This document shows, one piece after another, positions 52,567 through 63,184 of a DNA stretch of 64,000 bases. The notes under the pieces are model-generated. The model did not search any database and was not told where the DNA came from. It saw nothing but the letters and a program-made list of their open reading frames with translations. The position numbers were made by a program, and so were the translations under genes. The DNA is from Pseudomonas sp. GD04091 (GTDB lineage Bacteria > Pseudomonadota > Gammaproteobacteria > Pseudomonadales > Pseudomonadaceae): NCBI RefSeq assembly GCF_029836165.1, contig NZ_JAOEBG010000002.1, forward strand, positions 124,001-188,000. The letters run 5' to 3'. How positions within the stretch are numbered: position 1 is the stretch's first letter; every line of letters begins with the position of its first letter.

Positions 52567-53715
52567 ATGAGTGCAGTGATGAAAGACGACGCGCGCGCCA
52601 CCTCCCTGGTCAGCCTGCGCAACCTGAACAAGCACTACGGCACCTTCGCCGCGGTGGACAACATCGACCTGGAGATCCAGGACGGCGAGTTCCTCACTTT
52701 CCTCGGCTCCAGTGGCTCGGGCAAGTCCACCACCCTGTCGATGCTGGCCGGCTTCGAGACCCCGAGCAGCGGCGAGATCCTGGTCGAGGGCAAGTCGCTG
52801 GTGAACGTGCCACCGCACAAGCGCGACATCGGCATGGTGTTCCAGCGCTACTCGCTGTTCCCGCACCTGAGCGTGCGCGACAACATCGCCTTCCCGCTGA
52901 CAATCCGCAAGCAGAGTGCGGCCGAGGTGGCCAGGCGCGTGGACGCCATGCTCAGGCTGGTGCAGTTGGAGCCGTTCGCCCAGCGCCGCCCGGCGCAGCT
53001 GTCCGGTGGCCAGCAACAGCGCGTGGCGATCGCCCGGGCGCTCGTCTACGAACCACGCATCCTGCTGATGGACGAACCTCTCGGCGCGCTGGACAAGAAG
53101 CTGCGTGAAGACCTGCAGGACGAGTTGCGCCAACTGCACCGGCGCCTGGGGATCACCATCGTCTACGTGACCCACGACCAGGAGGAAGCCATGCGCCTGT
53201 CGCAACGCATCGCCATTTTCAGTCACGGCCGGATCGTCGGCCTGGGCAGCGGCTACGACCTCTACCAGAACCCGCCGAACGCCTTCGTCGCCTCGTTCCT
53301 GGGCAACTCCAACTTCCTGCGGTTAAAGGCCAGCGGCAATGGCGCGGGCAGCTTCGAGGGGCAACCGGTGGCGGTGCGCCTGACCTCGGGGCTGACCGCC
53401 GGACAGGATGCGTTGATCATGGTGCGGCCAGAGAAAGCCCTGGCGCTGACGACAGAACAGGCGATGCGAGAGCCCCTGTCACCCGGCTGGAACGAAGTCA
53501 GCGCCACGGTGCGTGAAGTGCTGTTTCTTGGCGAAAGCCAGACCTGCCACGTGGTCACGCAAGGCGGCACCGAGCTGACGGTGAAGGCATTGTCGGCCGC
53601 AGGCATGCCCATGCAACCGGGCGACCAGGTCAAGGTACGCTGGGCCGTGGCCGATGCCTGCCTCTATACCGAGTGGGCCGAAAGCGACCTGAGCAAGGCG
53701 GCGGGGGCACACTGA
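52567..53715 (+). CDS. Polyamine-type ABC transporter ATP-binding protein (PotA-like)
   Basis: A 382-residue ATPase. Walker A is GSSGSGKST (about residues 48-56), the signature LSGGQQQRVAIARAL follows near 143, Walker B is ILLMDEPLGALD, and the H-loop lies in YVTHDQ. The C-terminal TOBE-type regulatory domain is from about 285 on. It energises import by the two permeases. CGCGGGT/ACCCGCG (53722-53737) after the stop may mark the transcript end. Confidence 0.9.
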   Translation: MSAVMKDDARATSLVSLRNLNKHYGTFAAVDNIDLEIQDGEFLTFLGSSGSGKSTTLSMLAGFETPSSGEILVEGKSLVNVPPHKRDIGMVFQRYSLFPHLSVRDNIAFPLTIRKQSAAEVARRVDAMLRLVQLEPFAQRRPAQLSGGQQQRVAIARALVYEPRILLMDEPLGALDKKLREDLQDELRQLHRRLGITIVYVTHDQEEAMRLSQRIAIFSHGRIVGLGSGYDLYQNPPNAFVASFLGNSNFLRLKASGNGAGSFEGQPVAVRLTSGLTAGQDALIMVRPEKALALTTEQAMREPLSPGWNEVSATVREVLFLGESQTCHVVTQGGTELTVKALSAAGMPMQPGDQVKVRWAVADACLYTEWAESDLSKAAGAH

Positions 53716-53721
53716 GCGCAT

Positions 53722-53737
53722 CGCGGGTGAACCCGCG
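53722..53737 (+). terminator. GC-rich hairpin after the ABC operon
   Basis: CGCGGGT and ACCCGCG flank GA just after the ATPase gene stop, which gives a compact hairpin between convergent genes. No U-run, so termination is uncertain. Confidence 0.35.
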
Positions 53738-53754
53738 CCCACGGGCCACGTCGC

Positions 53755-54633
53755 TCACCGGCGCCGCTGCATCCAGGCGGCGCCCAGGCCGCTCAGGCAG
53801 ATGATGGCGATCCCCACCAGGCTTGCGGTATCCGGCACCTGGTGGAAGATCACCAGCCCCAGCAAGCCGGCAAACACGATCTGGCAGTAGCTGAACGGCG
53901 CCAGCAGCGCCGGCGCGGCATGGCGGAAGGCTTGGGTCAGCAACAGGTGCGCGGTCATCCCGCAACCGCCCAGGGCCAGCATCAGCAACAGGTGCGGCCA
54001 CTGCGGCGCCTGCCAGAAGAACGGCACCAGCGCCGTCATGATCAGGGTGTTGCACAACCCGGCGTAGAAGTTGCTGGTGGTCGGGCTGTCATGGGCCGCC
54101 AGCTTGCGCGTCAGCAGCTGATAGAAGCAGAACCCCAACGCAGAGCCGAACGGGAACAGGATCGCCGGGGTGAACATCGAACCGCCCGGATGCACCACCA
54201 CCAGTACACCGACGAACCCCAGCACCACCGCCAGCCACTGCCCGAGGGTCACCCGCTCCTTGAGCAGGGGCACCGACAGCGCGGTGACCAGCACCGGGGC
54301 CAGGAAGTTGACCGAGGTCGCCTCGGCCAGCGGCAGGTACTGCAGGCCGGCGGTGAACAACAGGCTGGTGCTGAGCAGGCTCAACGCGCGCAAGGTCTGC
54401 AGCAACGGGCGTCGGGTACGCAGCACCGCCAGGCCGGCCTTGGGCAGGAAAATGCCGGCCATCAACAGGGTATGCACCAGGTAGCGGACCCAGACCACCA
54501 TGATGATCGGGTAGATCCCGCCGAGGAATTTCGACAGCGCGTCATGGCTGGCGAACAGGAAGGTGGCCACCACCACCAGGGCGATGCCGCGCAGCGGCTG
54601 GTTGACTCCGGAAAGCGGCGTACTGGAACTCAT
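53755..54633 (-). CDS. EamA/DMT-family transporter
   Basis: A 292-residue transporter with ten predicted membrane segments and two EamA repeats (LVVVATFLFASHDALSKFL in the first; YLPLAEATSVNFLAPVLVTALS; the second near APALLAPFSYCQIVFAGL). I used the ATG at 54633 (MSSSTPLSG), as an upstream M at 54744 adds a Pro/Arg-rich non-protein-like stretch. It converges on the ABC operon. Substrate unknown. Confidence 0.85.
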   Translation of the reverse strand: MSSSTPLSGVNQPLRGIALVVVATFLFASHDALSKFLGGIYPIIMVVWVRYLVHTLLMAGIFLPKAGLAVLRTRRPLLQTLRALSLLSTSLLFTAGLQYLPLAEATSVNFLAPVLVTALSVPLLKERVTLGQWLAVVLGFVGVLVVVHPGGSMFTPAILFPFGSALGFCFYQLLTRKLAAHDSPTTSNFYAGLCNTLIMTALVPFFWQAPQWPHLLLMLALGGCGMTAHLLLTQAFRHAAPALLAPFSYCQIVFAGLLGLVIFHQVPDTASLVGIAIICLSGLGAAWMQRRR

Positions 54634-54806
54634 CGGGTTCTCGGGCAATGGCCACGGCCTGACGCCGGGGCATGCGCGGATTCTAGAAGAGATGCGCGGT
54701 GATGAACATTGGCTGGGCGGGGGTAATTGTTCCAACCGGTACATTTCGTGCGCTGATCGACCAGAATGTCGCGCAGGTGCTCAAGGCGTCGTTCCGTGAT
54801 CCGCCG

Positions 54807-56912
54807 TCAGACCTTGCCGACCTGCACGACCTGGGTCAAGCGCTCGCTTGCCGGCGCCGGCCTGCCATACAGGTAACCCTGGAAATGCGAGCAGCCCTCG
54901 GCCAGCAGCCGCTCCATCTGCTCCGCCGACTCCACTCCCTCGGCCGTGGTCTTGATCATCAGGCTGTTGGACAGCTCGGTGATGGCGCGGACGATCGACA
55001 TCGCCTCGCGGCTCTCGCACATGTCATGGACAAACGACTTGTCGATCTTGATTCGGTCGAACGGGAACGAACGCAGGTAGCCCAGCGAGGAATAACCGGT
55101 GCCGAAATCGTCCAGGGAGATCGACACCCCCAGGTCCTTCAACGCGCGCAGCACGCGCACGTTCTCTTCGCTATTGCCCAGCAGCACCGATTCGGTGATT
55201 TCCAGCTCCAGGCGCGTGGCGGACAACCCCGAGTCGGCCAGGGCCAGGGCCACGGTGTGCACCAGGCTGGCGTTCTTGAACTGCACCGGCGAGAGGTTCA
55301 CCGACACGGTCTGAGCGGTGCCCCAGCGGGCCGCTTCCTGGCACGCCAGGTTGAGCGCGCGGGCACCGATCTCGTGGATCAGGCCGGTTTCCTCGGCGAT
55401 GGGGATGAAGTCCATGGGCATGATCATGCCGCGCGTCGGATGCTCCCAGCGCAGCAAGGCCTCGTAGCCAGTGACGCTGCTGCTCTGCGGGTCCACCACC
55501 GGCTGGTAGTGCAGCTGCAGCTGGCCCAGGTGCAGGGCGGTACGCAGGTCGGTCTCCACCAGGCGGCGCTGGCGAGCGGCGACATCCAGCTCGACATGGA
55601 AGCACTCGAAGCGGTTGCGGCCGTTGCGCTTGGCCTCGTACAGGGCCATGTCGGCGTAGCCCAGCAACTGCTCGGCCTGGTCGTGATCGTCCGGCGCCAC
55701 GGCCACGCCGATGCTCACCCCGACGCTGAACTGGTGCCCCTCGATATGAAACGGCGGGCAGATCGCCTCGATCAGGCGCTGGGCGGTGATGCGCGCGGCC
55801 TCGGGCGTTTCCAGCCCGGCCAGGACCACGGCGAACTCGTCGCCGCCCAGACGCGCCAGGGTGTCATGCTCGCGCAACTCGCGGCGCAGGCGCTTGCCCA
55901 GGGCGCGCAGCAGCTTGTCGCCGAAGGCATGGCCGAGGGTGTCGTTGATGTTCTTGAAATTGTCCAGGTCCAGGCACAGCGCGGCGGTCAGCTTGCCGCT
56001 GTCCTCGCCGCGCAGCAGCGCCTGCTTGAGGCGTTCGTGGAACAGCGTGCGGTTGGGCAGGCCGGTCAGCGCGTCATGGTGGGCCATGTGGTGGATCTGC
56101 GCGTGGGCGGCCAGCTCTTCGGTGGCGTCCTCGGCGACGAACAGCACATAGTCGCCCTGCCCTTCGCGGTTCTGGCAGAGCATGGCACGGCTGCGCAGGG
56201 TACGCGGGCCGCTGGCGGTGTCGACCCGGGTCTCGGCGGCATAGCCCTTGCTGCTGCGTGCGCCCCGGGCCAGTTGCTGCTCCAGGTAGTCGGCCGCCGC
56301 CGGTGCCAGGCACTGCTCGGGGAGCTTGCCGATCATGCTCGCGCCCTGGTCGCCGAACAGCCGCTCGGCCTGCTGGTTGGCCAGGAGGATCTGCTGGCTC
56401 TGCAGGTCCTGGACGATGACGCTGGCGGGAATGTTGGCGATCACCGAATCGAGGAACTGCGACAGGGTGGTCATCTCCTGGCTGTACTGCTCGGCCAGTT
56501 CCTTGGCCTGGAGCAGCTCCAGCTCGCCTTGACGCCGTTCGGAGATATCACGGGTGATCTTGGCGTAGCCGATCAGCTGGCCGCTGGCCTCGTCCTTGAT
56601 CGGCTCGATCACCACGCTGGTCCAGAAATGCGAACCGTCCTTGCGCTGGCGCACGCCCTCGGCCTGGAACCGCCCTTCGACCCGCGCCGTGGCCAGGCTC
56701 AGGGCCGGCAACCCGGCATCGCGGTCCTCGTCGGTGTAGAACACCGAAAAGTGCCGGCCGACGATCTCTTCGGCCAGGTAGCCCTTGGCCCGCTGCGCCC
56801 CGGGATTCCAGTTGGCGACGATTCCTTCGGGGGTGAGCAGATAGATGGCGTAGTCCGCCACGCTCTGGATCAACAACCGGTACATCATGTCGGAACTGGG
56901 GGCGAGCGGCAT
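54807..56912 (-). CDS. PAS-GGDEF-EAL cyclic-di-GMP signalling protein
   Basis: A 701-residue soluble protein. A PAS domain (about 10-125) with ISERRQGELE, a second PAS (145-260), a GGDEF domain with intact LGGDEFAVV near residue 370, and a complete EAL domain (about 440-695) with GYEALLRWEHP and EITESVLLGN, DDFGTGYSSL. Both catalytic motifs look intact, so it can be either a cyclase or a phosphodiesterase, probably under PAS control. I chose 56912 (MPLAPSSDMM), with AGGTGGA ahead of it, over 56996. Confidence 0.9.
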   Translation of the reverse strand: MPLAPSSDMMYRLLIQSVADYAIYLLTPEGIVANWNPGAQRAKGYLAEEIVGRHFSVFYTDEDRDAGLPALSLATARVEGRFQAEGVRQRKDGSHFWTSVVIEPIKDEASGQLIGYAKITRDISERRQGELELLQAKELAEQYSQEMTTLSQFLDSVIANIPASVIVQDLQSQQILLANQQAERLFGDQGASMIGKLPEQCLAPAAADYLEQQLARGARSSKGYAAETRVDTASGPRTLRSRAMLCQNREGQGDYVLFVAEDATEELAAHAQIHHMAHHDALTGLPNRTLFHERLKQALLRGEDSGKLTAALCLDLDNFKNINDTLGHAFGDKLLRALGKRLRRELREHDTLARLGGDEFAVVLAGLETPEAARITAQRLIEAICPPFHIEGHQFSVGVSIGVAVAPDDHDQAEQLLGYADMALYEAKRNGRNRFECFHVELDVAARQRRLVETDLRTALHLGQLQLHYQPVVDPQSSSVTGYEALLRWEHPTRGMIMPMDFIPIAEETGLIHEIGARALNLACQEAARWGTAQTVSVNLSPVQFKNASLVHTVALALADSGLSATRLELEITESVLLGNSEENVRVLRALKDLGVSISLDDFGTGYSSLGYLRSFPFDRIKIDKSFVHDMCESREAMSIVRAITELSNSLMIKTTAEGVESAEQMERLLAEGCSHFQGYLYGRPAPASERLTQVVQVGKV

Positions 56913-57051
56913 GGAGTCCACCTGAACCTGCAAGGCACGAAAAGGAAACTTCCGGACCGCTTGTCGGAACAGTCCGAAATGACGAAGTGCTGGCATTATG
57001 CCGCTTGACGAATGGCTTTTGTGAAGTCCGTCACAAAAAATCCTGTATCAA

Positions 57052-57552
57052 TCAGTGCCGACGATGCATCACCAGAAAGTTGCGCAACGGCGGTTCGTCC
57101 TCGAGGGCAATCTCGCGTACCTGGCGTGGCAGACCGGCCACGAGGGCCTGGCAGAACGCCAGGGCCGGCGCATCCGCGGGGTAGCAGCGCAGCAACCAGT
57201 CGCCCTGCCCCTCGCTCAGCACTTGCCGGGCCACGGCAGAACCGATGCCGAGACGACGGTACTTCTTGAGAATGAACAGATCGGCCAGCTCCAGCGCATC
57301 GATGCCCGGCAGCTCGCTGCGCTCGACCAACACGAAGCCGGCGATGAAACCGTCGACCAGCACCAGGCTGGCGCTCCAGTCCGGCGACTGCCAGTAACGC
57401 TGGAAATGCGGCTCATGGATATAGAAGCGTCCGTCCACCTCGACATCCTCCTGCTCCCAGTCGGAGGATTCGTAGGCGTAGAACTGGTAGAGATTGCGGA
57501 TCAGGTCGACGTGCTCGGGACCGGTCTGAAGCAATTCGATCGGGGCAGACAT
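57052..57552 (-). CDS. GNAT-family N-acetyltransferase
   Basis: A 166-residue acetyltransferase. The acetyl-CoA-binding motif is LFILKKYRRLGIGSAVARQV (about residues 92-111), preceded by VLVDGFIAGFVLVER. The start has no competing ATG. It acetylates an unknown amine and stands alone, with its end 140 bases before the GGDEF-EAL gene in the same direction. Confidence 0.83.
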   Translation of the reverse strand: MSAPIELLQTGPEHVDLIRNLYQFYAYESSDWEQEDVEVDGRFYIHEPHFQRYWQSPDWSASLVLVDGFIAGFVLVERSELPGIDALELADLFILKKYRRLGIGSAVARQVLSEGQGDWLLRCYPADAPALAFCQALVAGLPRQVREIALEDEPPLRNFLVMHRRH

Positions 57553-57636
57553 GCAGGGGGCTCGAAGTGATCGGGAGAGCGAGTCTACACCTGTTCATTC
57601 AACCCTGTTGAGCAGGGCTCGCCGACGCGCCCAGGC

Positions 57637-58062
57637 TCAGTACGGGGCGTCTGGCAACGCCGCCAGCGCATCGATCTCCACCAGCATCCCGTCCAGCGCC
57701 AGGCGCGGCACCGGGATCAGCGTGCAGGTCGGCGTCATCCTGCCGCCCCAGGCCCATTGCGCCTCGGCCACCCACTCACGCAAGCGCGCCTCGGAGTGGT
57801 CCACCACCAGCAGGGTGAGCTTGCACACCTGTGCCAGGGTGGCCCCCCGGGAGGCCAGGGCAATCTTCAGGTTCACCAGGGCCTGGCGCGCCTGCTCGTC
57901 GAAACGGGCCGACAGGTTGCCTTGCAGGTCCTCCCCGCCCTGCCCGGCGACGTACACCAGCCGGCTGCCGGCGCGCACCTCGGCGACATGGGAATAGGCA
58001 TTGGCGCTGGGGTCGTAGAGACCTTCGGGGTTGGACAGTTCGAACGCGGCTGGCTGAGACAT
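57637..58062 (-). CDS. RidA-family protein
   Basis: A 141-residue Rid-superfamily protein (SNPEGLYDPSANAYSHVAEV; VYVAGQGGEDLQGN; CTLIPVPRLALDGMLVEIDALAAL). The C-terminal ending EIDALAAL matches the Rid core fold and the closing R is replaced, as in Rid5-7 types. It is a second Rid member in the window beside that at 3735. Substrate unknown. Confidence 0.85.
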   Translation of the reverse strand: MSQPAAFELSNPEGLYDPSANAYSHVAEVRAGSRLVYVAGQGGEDLQGNLSARFDEQARQALVNLKIALASRGATLAQVCKLTLLVVDHSEARLREWVAEAQWAWGGRMTPTCTLIPVPRLALDGMLVEIDALAALPDAPY

Positions 58063-58156
58063 GGTTTCGCTCCATCACTGATTGGCAGGAGCGAGCGAGT
58101 ATCGGACCTCAGGTTAAGTCGAGGTCAAGCCCTGACCACGCAACCATCCCCCCTGT

Positions 58157-58369
58157 TCATTTCTCCTGCAGTACCGCTCTGCCCTTCACCGCGCGCGGCC
58201 CGCGCCAGGCCCAGAACAGCAGCCCCGGGAACGGGGCGTAGACGACGAACACCACCCACAGCATCTTGCGTTCGGCGCGTCGGTCGCTGCCGATGATGTG
58301 CCAGATGGCCCACAGCTCCAGCAGGATGACCAGCAGCGCGACGACGAACCAGAATGTTCCGAATTCCAT
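58157..58369 (-). CDS. PLDc_N-domain small membrane protein
   Basis: A 70-residue protein starting MEFGTFWFVVALLVILLELWAIW, with two membrane segments separated by a basic loop (GSDRRAERKM) as in the PLDc_N (phospholipase D nuclease N-terminal) family. GGGAGAAGC precedes the ATG at 58369. Role unknown. Confidence 0.78.
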   Translation of the reverse strand: MEFGTFWFVVALLVILLELWAIWHIIGSDRRAERKMLWVVFVVYAPFPGLLFWAWRGPRAVKGRAVLQEK

Positions 58370-58443
58370 GAAGCTTCTCCCGTTGGCATGTACTGGGTTG
58401 GGTTGCAGTGCGTGCCAAGGGTTCATTCGGATCTTTCACCGCG

Positions 58444-58914
58444 TCAGTGACTGCCCTCCTGCTCCAGCGCGTTGGTGAGTGCCTGCGCATCGGCATACTC
58501 GTGCCGCGCCACCAGTACGCCCTTGTCCAGCGTCAGCCACAGTACCTTGCCCTCGGCCCCGGCATAGCGGCTGGCAACCTGGCCCTCGCGGTCGAGCAGC
58601 ACCCGGTAGCTGTAGTCGCGCATGGCCGGGATGGCGAACAGCTTGCTGATCAGCGCCGGCATGCGCTGGATATCGGCAACGAAGGCCGCGTGCCGAGCTT
58701 CCAGGTAACCCTTGGGGCGCTCGGCCAGGGCAGCTTTCATCAGCTTGGCGCCGTCCATGTCTCGGGCCACCAGCAGGATGCGCGTGTCGGGGCCAAGGCT
58801 GTAGGGCTGGTCATGCTGGTCGAGCAAGGTCCAGGGGGCGAGCGCCTCACCCGGTTGCACGGCGTGGGCGAGTAGCGGGAGCAGGCTGAGCAGCAATGCG
58901 GCGAGGTATTTCAT
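58444..58914 (-). CDS. Exported thioredoxin-fold-like protein (YtfJ-type)
   Basis: A 156-residue protein with a signal peptide (MKYLAALLLSLLPLLAHA). The body GEALAPWTLLDQHDQPYSLGPDTRILLVARDMD looks like a thioredoxin/peroxiredoxin-like fold, but it has no cysteine, so it is not a disulphide enzyme. YtfJ-like periplasmic proteins share the layout. I used the ATG at 58914 at the hydrophobic start. Function unknown. Confidence 0.6.
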   Translation of the reverse strand: MKYLAALLLSLLPLLAHAVQPGEALAPWTLLDQHDQPYSLGPDTRILLVARDMDGAKLMKAALAERPKGYLEARHAAFVADIQRMPALISKLFAIPAMRDYSYRVLLDREGQVASRYAGAEGKVLWLTLDKGVLVARHEYADAQALTNALEQEGSH

Positions 58915-59041
58915 TTCGATCAGGATCCTGGTGACGTTGCGAGATCGCCAGCATAGCCCAAAGCGTCGGCTGATCCCGCGGTTGTCTTTCCCCCCTCCCC
59001 GACGCACACTCATCCCCGCCAGCCAGGAAGCGGAGTCCGCA

Positions 59042-60049
59042 GTGCCCACGCCACGTCAATTCAGCAAGAAGACCAGCACCAGCAACATGCTGCGGCTCAA
59101 GTCCACCGACGGCAGCACGCAGCGCCCCTACCGGGTCGACTTCGTACTGCTCGAGCACTTTTCCATGGCCAGTTTCACCGTGGCCATGGACGTTCTGGTC
59201 ACGGCCAACCTGCTGCACGCCGAAAGCTTTGCCTTCACGCCGCTGTCTCTGGCGGGCGACCGTGTGCTCAGCGACCTGGGCCTGGAGCTGGTCGCCACCC
59301 CGTTCGACACACGGCGCTTGCCGGACGTCGATCTGCTGGTGATCTGCGGCGGCCTGCGCACCCCGCTGAAATACCCTGACCTGGATCGCCTGCTGGTCGA
59401 CTGCGCCAACCACGGCATGACCCTCGGCGGTCTGTGGAACGGCGCCTGGTTCCTGGGGCGCGCCGGGGTACTCGATGACTATGGCTGCAGCGTGCACCCC
59501 GAGCAGCGCGCCAGCCTGGCCGAGGTCAGCCCGCAGACCCGCATCACCCCGGCCAGCTTCACCCTCGACCGCGACCGCCTGACCGCCGCCAGCCCCAACG
59601 GCGCCATGGAGCTGATGCTCGGCCTGGTGCGGCGCCAGCATGGCGACGCCCTGGCCGAGGGCGTCGAGGAGATCCTGTCGTTTTCCGGTGCGCGTTATCG
59701 CCAGGTCGGGCCGGGGGCGAAGAAGTCCATGAGCCTGCACCTGCGCACCATCGTCGAGCTGATGGAAAACAACCTCGAGGAGACCTTGAGCCTCGACCAG
59801 CTGGCCGCCTATTCGGGACGTTCACGGCGGCAGATCGACCGCTTGTTTCAGGCCCAGCTGGGCACCTCGCCCCGGCGCTACTACATGGAACTGCGCATCA
59901 CCAAGAGCCGGCGGCTGCTGCAGTATTCGGACCTGTCGGTGATGGAAGTGGCGGTGGCCTGCGGCTTCGTTTCGGTGTCGCACTTCAGCAAGTGCTACGC
60001 GGCCTACTTCGGCTATCCGCCGTCGCGGGAGCAGCGGCTGGGGGAATGA
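59042..60049 (+). CDS. GlxA-type AraC-family regulator
   Basis: A 335-residue regulator. Residues 28-200 are a DJ-1/PfpI-like amidotransferase domain (YRVDFVLLEHFSMASFTVAMD; LLVICGGLRTP; GALWNGAWFL-like GGLWNGAWFLGRAGVL). The C-terminal AraC part has QLAAYSGRSRRQIDRLFQ and VMEVAVACGFVSVSHFSKCYAAYF. I picked the GTG at 59042 with GGAG ahead, since no ATG fits. Regulators like GbdR or CdhR of this kind control choline, carnitine and related catabolism; the exact one cannot be assigned. Confidence 0.83.
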   Translation: MPTPRQFSKKTSTSNMLRLKSTDGSTQRPYRVDFVLLEHFSMASFTVAMDVLVTANLLHAESFAFTPLSLAGDRVLSDLGLELVATPFDTRRLPDVDLLVICGGLRTPLKYPDLDRLLVDCANHGMTLGGLWNGAWFLGRAGVLDDYGCSVHPEQRASLAEVSPQTRITPASFTLDRDRLTAASPNGAMELMLGLVRRQHGDALAEGVEEILSFSGARYRQVGPGAKKSMSLHLRTIVELMENNLEETLSLDQLAAYSGRSRRQIDRLFQAQLGTSPRRYYMELRITKSRRLLQYSDLSVMEVAVACGFVSVSHFSKCYAAYFGYPPSREQRLGE

Positions 60050-60106
60050 AGCCGCCCATTCCCCCTCACCGTACCGCGAAAGGGCCGCAAAGCGACCCCC
60101 GCGATC

Positions 60107-61498
60107 TCAACGGTCCTGCGCGCCTTCGAACCACGCCAGCTTGTCACGCAACTGCACCACTTCCCCGACGATTACCAGGGTCGGCGCATGCACTTCATGG
60201 CGCGCCACCAGCGCCGGCAGATCAGCCAGAGTACCGGTGAACACCCGCTGGTTGCGGGTTGTGCCCTGCTGCACCAGGGCGGCCGGCGTGCTCGCCGCGC
60301 GGCCGTGACGGATCAGCTCGGCGCAGATGGTCGGCAGGCCGACCAGGCCCATGTAGAACACCAGGGTCTGCGCGGGCGCCACCAGGTCATGCCAGGGCAG
60401 GTTGCTGGTGCCATCCTTCAAGTGCCCGGTGACGAAGCGCACCGACTGGGCGTAGTCGCGATGGGTCAGCGGAATCCCGGCATAGGCCGAACAACCGCTG
60501 GCCGCGGTGATGCCGGGCACCACCTGGAACGGGATGCCCTGCTCAGCCAGCTCCTCGATTTCCTCGCCACCACGGCCGAAGATGAACGGATCACCGCCCT
60601 TGAGTCGCAGTACACGCTTGCCCTGACGGGCCAGATCGACCAACAGGCGGTTGATCTGGTCCTGAGGCACCGCATGGTCGGCGCGGCGCTTGCCGACGTA
60701 GATGCGCTCGGCGTCACGCCGGCACATCTCGATGATGGCCGGGGCCACCAGACGGTCATACAACACCACATCGGCCTGCTGCATCAGGCGCAAGGCTCGG
60801 AAGGTCAACAGATCCGGATCACCCGGCCCCGCCCCCACCAGATACACCTCGCCACCCTGCTGGGCCGGTGCGCCATCGACCATCGCCTGCAGCAGACGCT
60901 CGGCCTCGCCGCCCTGACCTGCCAGCTGGCGTTCGGCGATCGGGCCCTGGAACACGTTCTCCCAGAAACCGCGACGCTGATTGACGTCCGGGTACAAGGC
61001 CTTGACCTTGTCGCGAAAGCGCGCCGCCAAACCGGCCAGCTCGCCATAGGCGGACGGGATCCAGGCTTCCAGCCTGGCGCGAATCAGCCGCGCCAGCACC
61101 GGAGCGTCGCCACCGCTGGAGACCGCCACCACCAGCGGTGAGCGGTCGACGATGGCCGGGAAGATCACCGTGCACAGGGCCGGCGCATCCACCACGTTGA
61201 CCGGCAGGTTGAGCGCCTGGGCGTCGGCCGACACCTGGGCGTTGAGCCCGGGGTCATCGGTCGCCGCGATCACCAGGCGGCAGCCGTCCAGGTCGGATGC
61301 CTGGTACCCGCGCACCAGGACCTCGCCCCCTCCCTCACGGGCCAGCGCGGCGAGCTGGCCATCGACGTCCGGCGCCACCACCCGCAGCGCGGCGCCGGCA
61401 TCGGCCAGCAGACGCGCCTTGCGCAAGGCGATCTCGCCACCGCCGACGACCAGCGCACGGCCACCCTGCAGCTTGTGGAACAGCGGCAGGTAGTCCAT
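60107..61498 (-). CDS. cysG: Siroheme synthase CysG
   Basis: A 463-residue trifunctional enzyme. The N-terminal half (1-205) is the precorrin-2 dehydrogenase/ferrochelatase with [17 protein letters not shown] and [14 protein letters not shown]. The C-terminal half is uroporphyrinogen III methyltransferase, with [35 protein letters not shown] and the [19 protein letters not shown] block. It makes siroheme for sulphite and nitrite reductases. It follows serS directly with no gap. Confidence 0.95.
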   Translation of the reverse strand: MDYLPLFHKLQGGRALVVGGGEIALRKARLLADAGAALRVVAPDVDGQLAALAREGGGEVLVRGYQASDLDGCRLVIAATDDPGLNAQVSADAQALNLPVNVVDAPALCTVIFPAIVDRSPLVVAVSSGGDAPVLARLIRARLEAWIPSAYGELAGLAARFRDKVKALYPDVNQRRGFWENVFQGPIAERQLAGQGGEAERLLQAMVDGAPAQQGGEVYLVGAGPGDPDLLTFRALRLMQQADVVLYDRLVAPAIIEMCRRDAERIYVGKRRADHAVPQDQINRLLVDLARQGKRVLRLKGGDPFIFGRGGEEIEELAEQGIPFQVVPGITAASGCSAYAGIPLTHRDYAQSVRFVTGHLKDGTSNLPWHDLVAPAQTLVFYMGLVGLPTICAELIRHGRAASTPAALVQQGTTRNQRVFTGTLADLPALVARHEVHAPTLVIVGEVVQLRDKLAWFEGAQDR

Positions 61499-62791
<1,293 letters not shown>

Positions 62792-62809
62792 TTATATGTA
62801 GGTGTTGGT

Positions 62810-63184
62810 TCAGAATCGGGTCAGGGACAGGCCGGCCCAGGTCGCGAGCAGCCCGCCCACCACGCTAATACCGGTATAGCCCAAGGCCAGTGGTACCTGC
62901 CCGCTTTCGAGCAGGCGCACGGTGTCCAGCGAAAAGGAAGAAAAGGTCGTCAGGCCGCCAAGGAAGCCCACGATCAGGCCCGCGCGCAGCTCGACCGGCA
63001 CCATTGGCCTGTGCAGAAACAGGCCGTAGAGCAGGCCGATCAACAGGCAGCCGATCAGATTGACCGCCAGCGTACCGAGATAGAAGTGCCGTGGCCAGTG
63101 GGCAGCCACCCAGTTCGAGGTGGCAAAACGCAACAGCGTGCCGGCGATGCCACCCGCGCTGACGGCGGCGATGAGTGCGATCAC
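62810..63184 (-). CDS. crcB: Fluoride channel CrcB/Fluc
   Basis: A 124-residue protein with four membrane segments and the family motif [16 protein letters not shown]. It exports fluoride as a dual-topology dimer. The start is GTG at 63184, overlapping the rarA stop as GTGA. This translational overlap fits the pseudomonad order rarA-crcB-serS. Confidence 0.95.
   Translation of the reverse strand: MIALIAAVSAGGIAGTLLRFATSNWVAAHWPRHFYLGTLAVNLIGCLLIGLLYGLFLHRPMVPVELRAGLIVGFLGGLTTFSSFSLDTVRLLESGQVPLALGYTGISVVGGLLATWAGLSLTRF

Noticed and set aside
60060..60106. REP element between the AraC regulator and cysG
   Set aside because: Only a fragment resembling a REP core (GCGAAAGGGCCGCAAAGCG); no inverted partner, so not listed as a feature.
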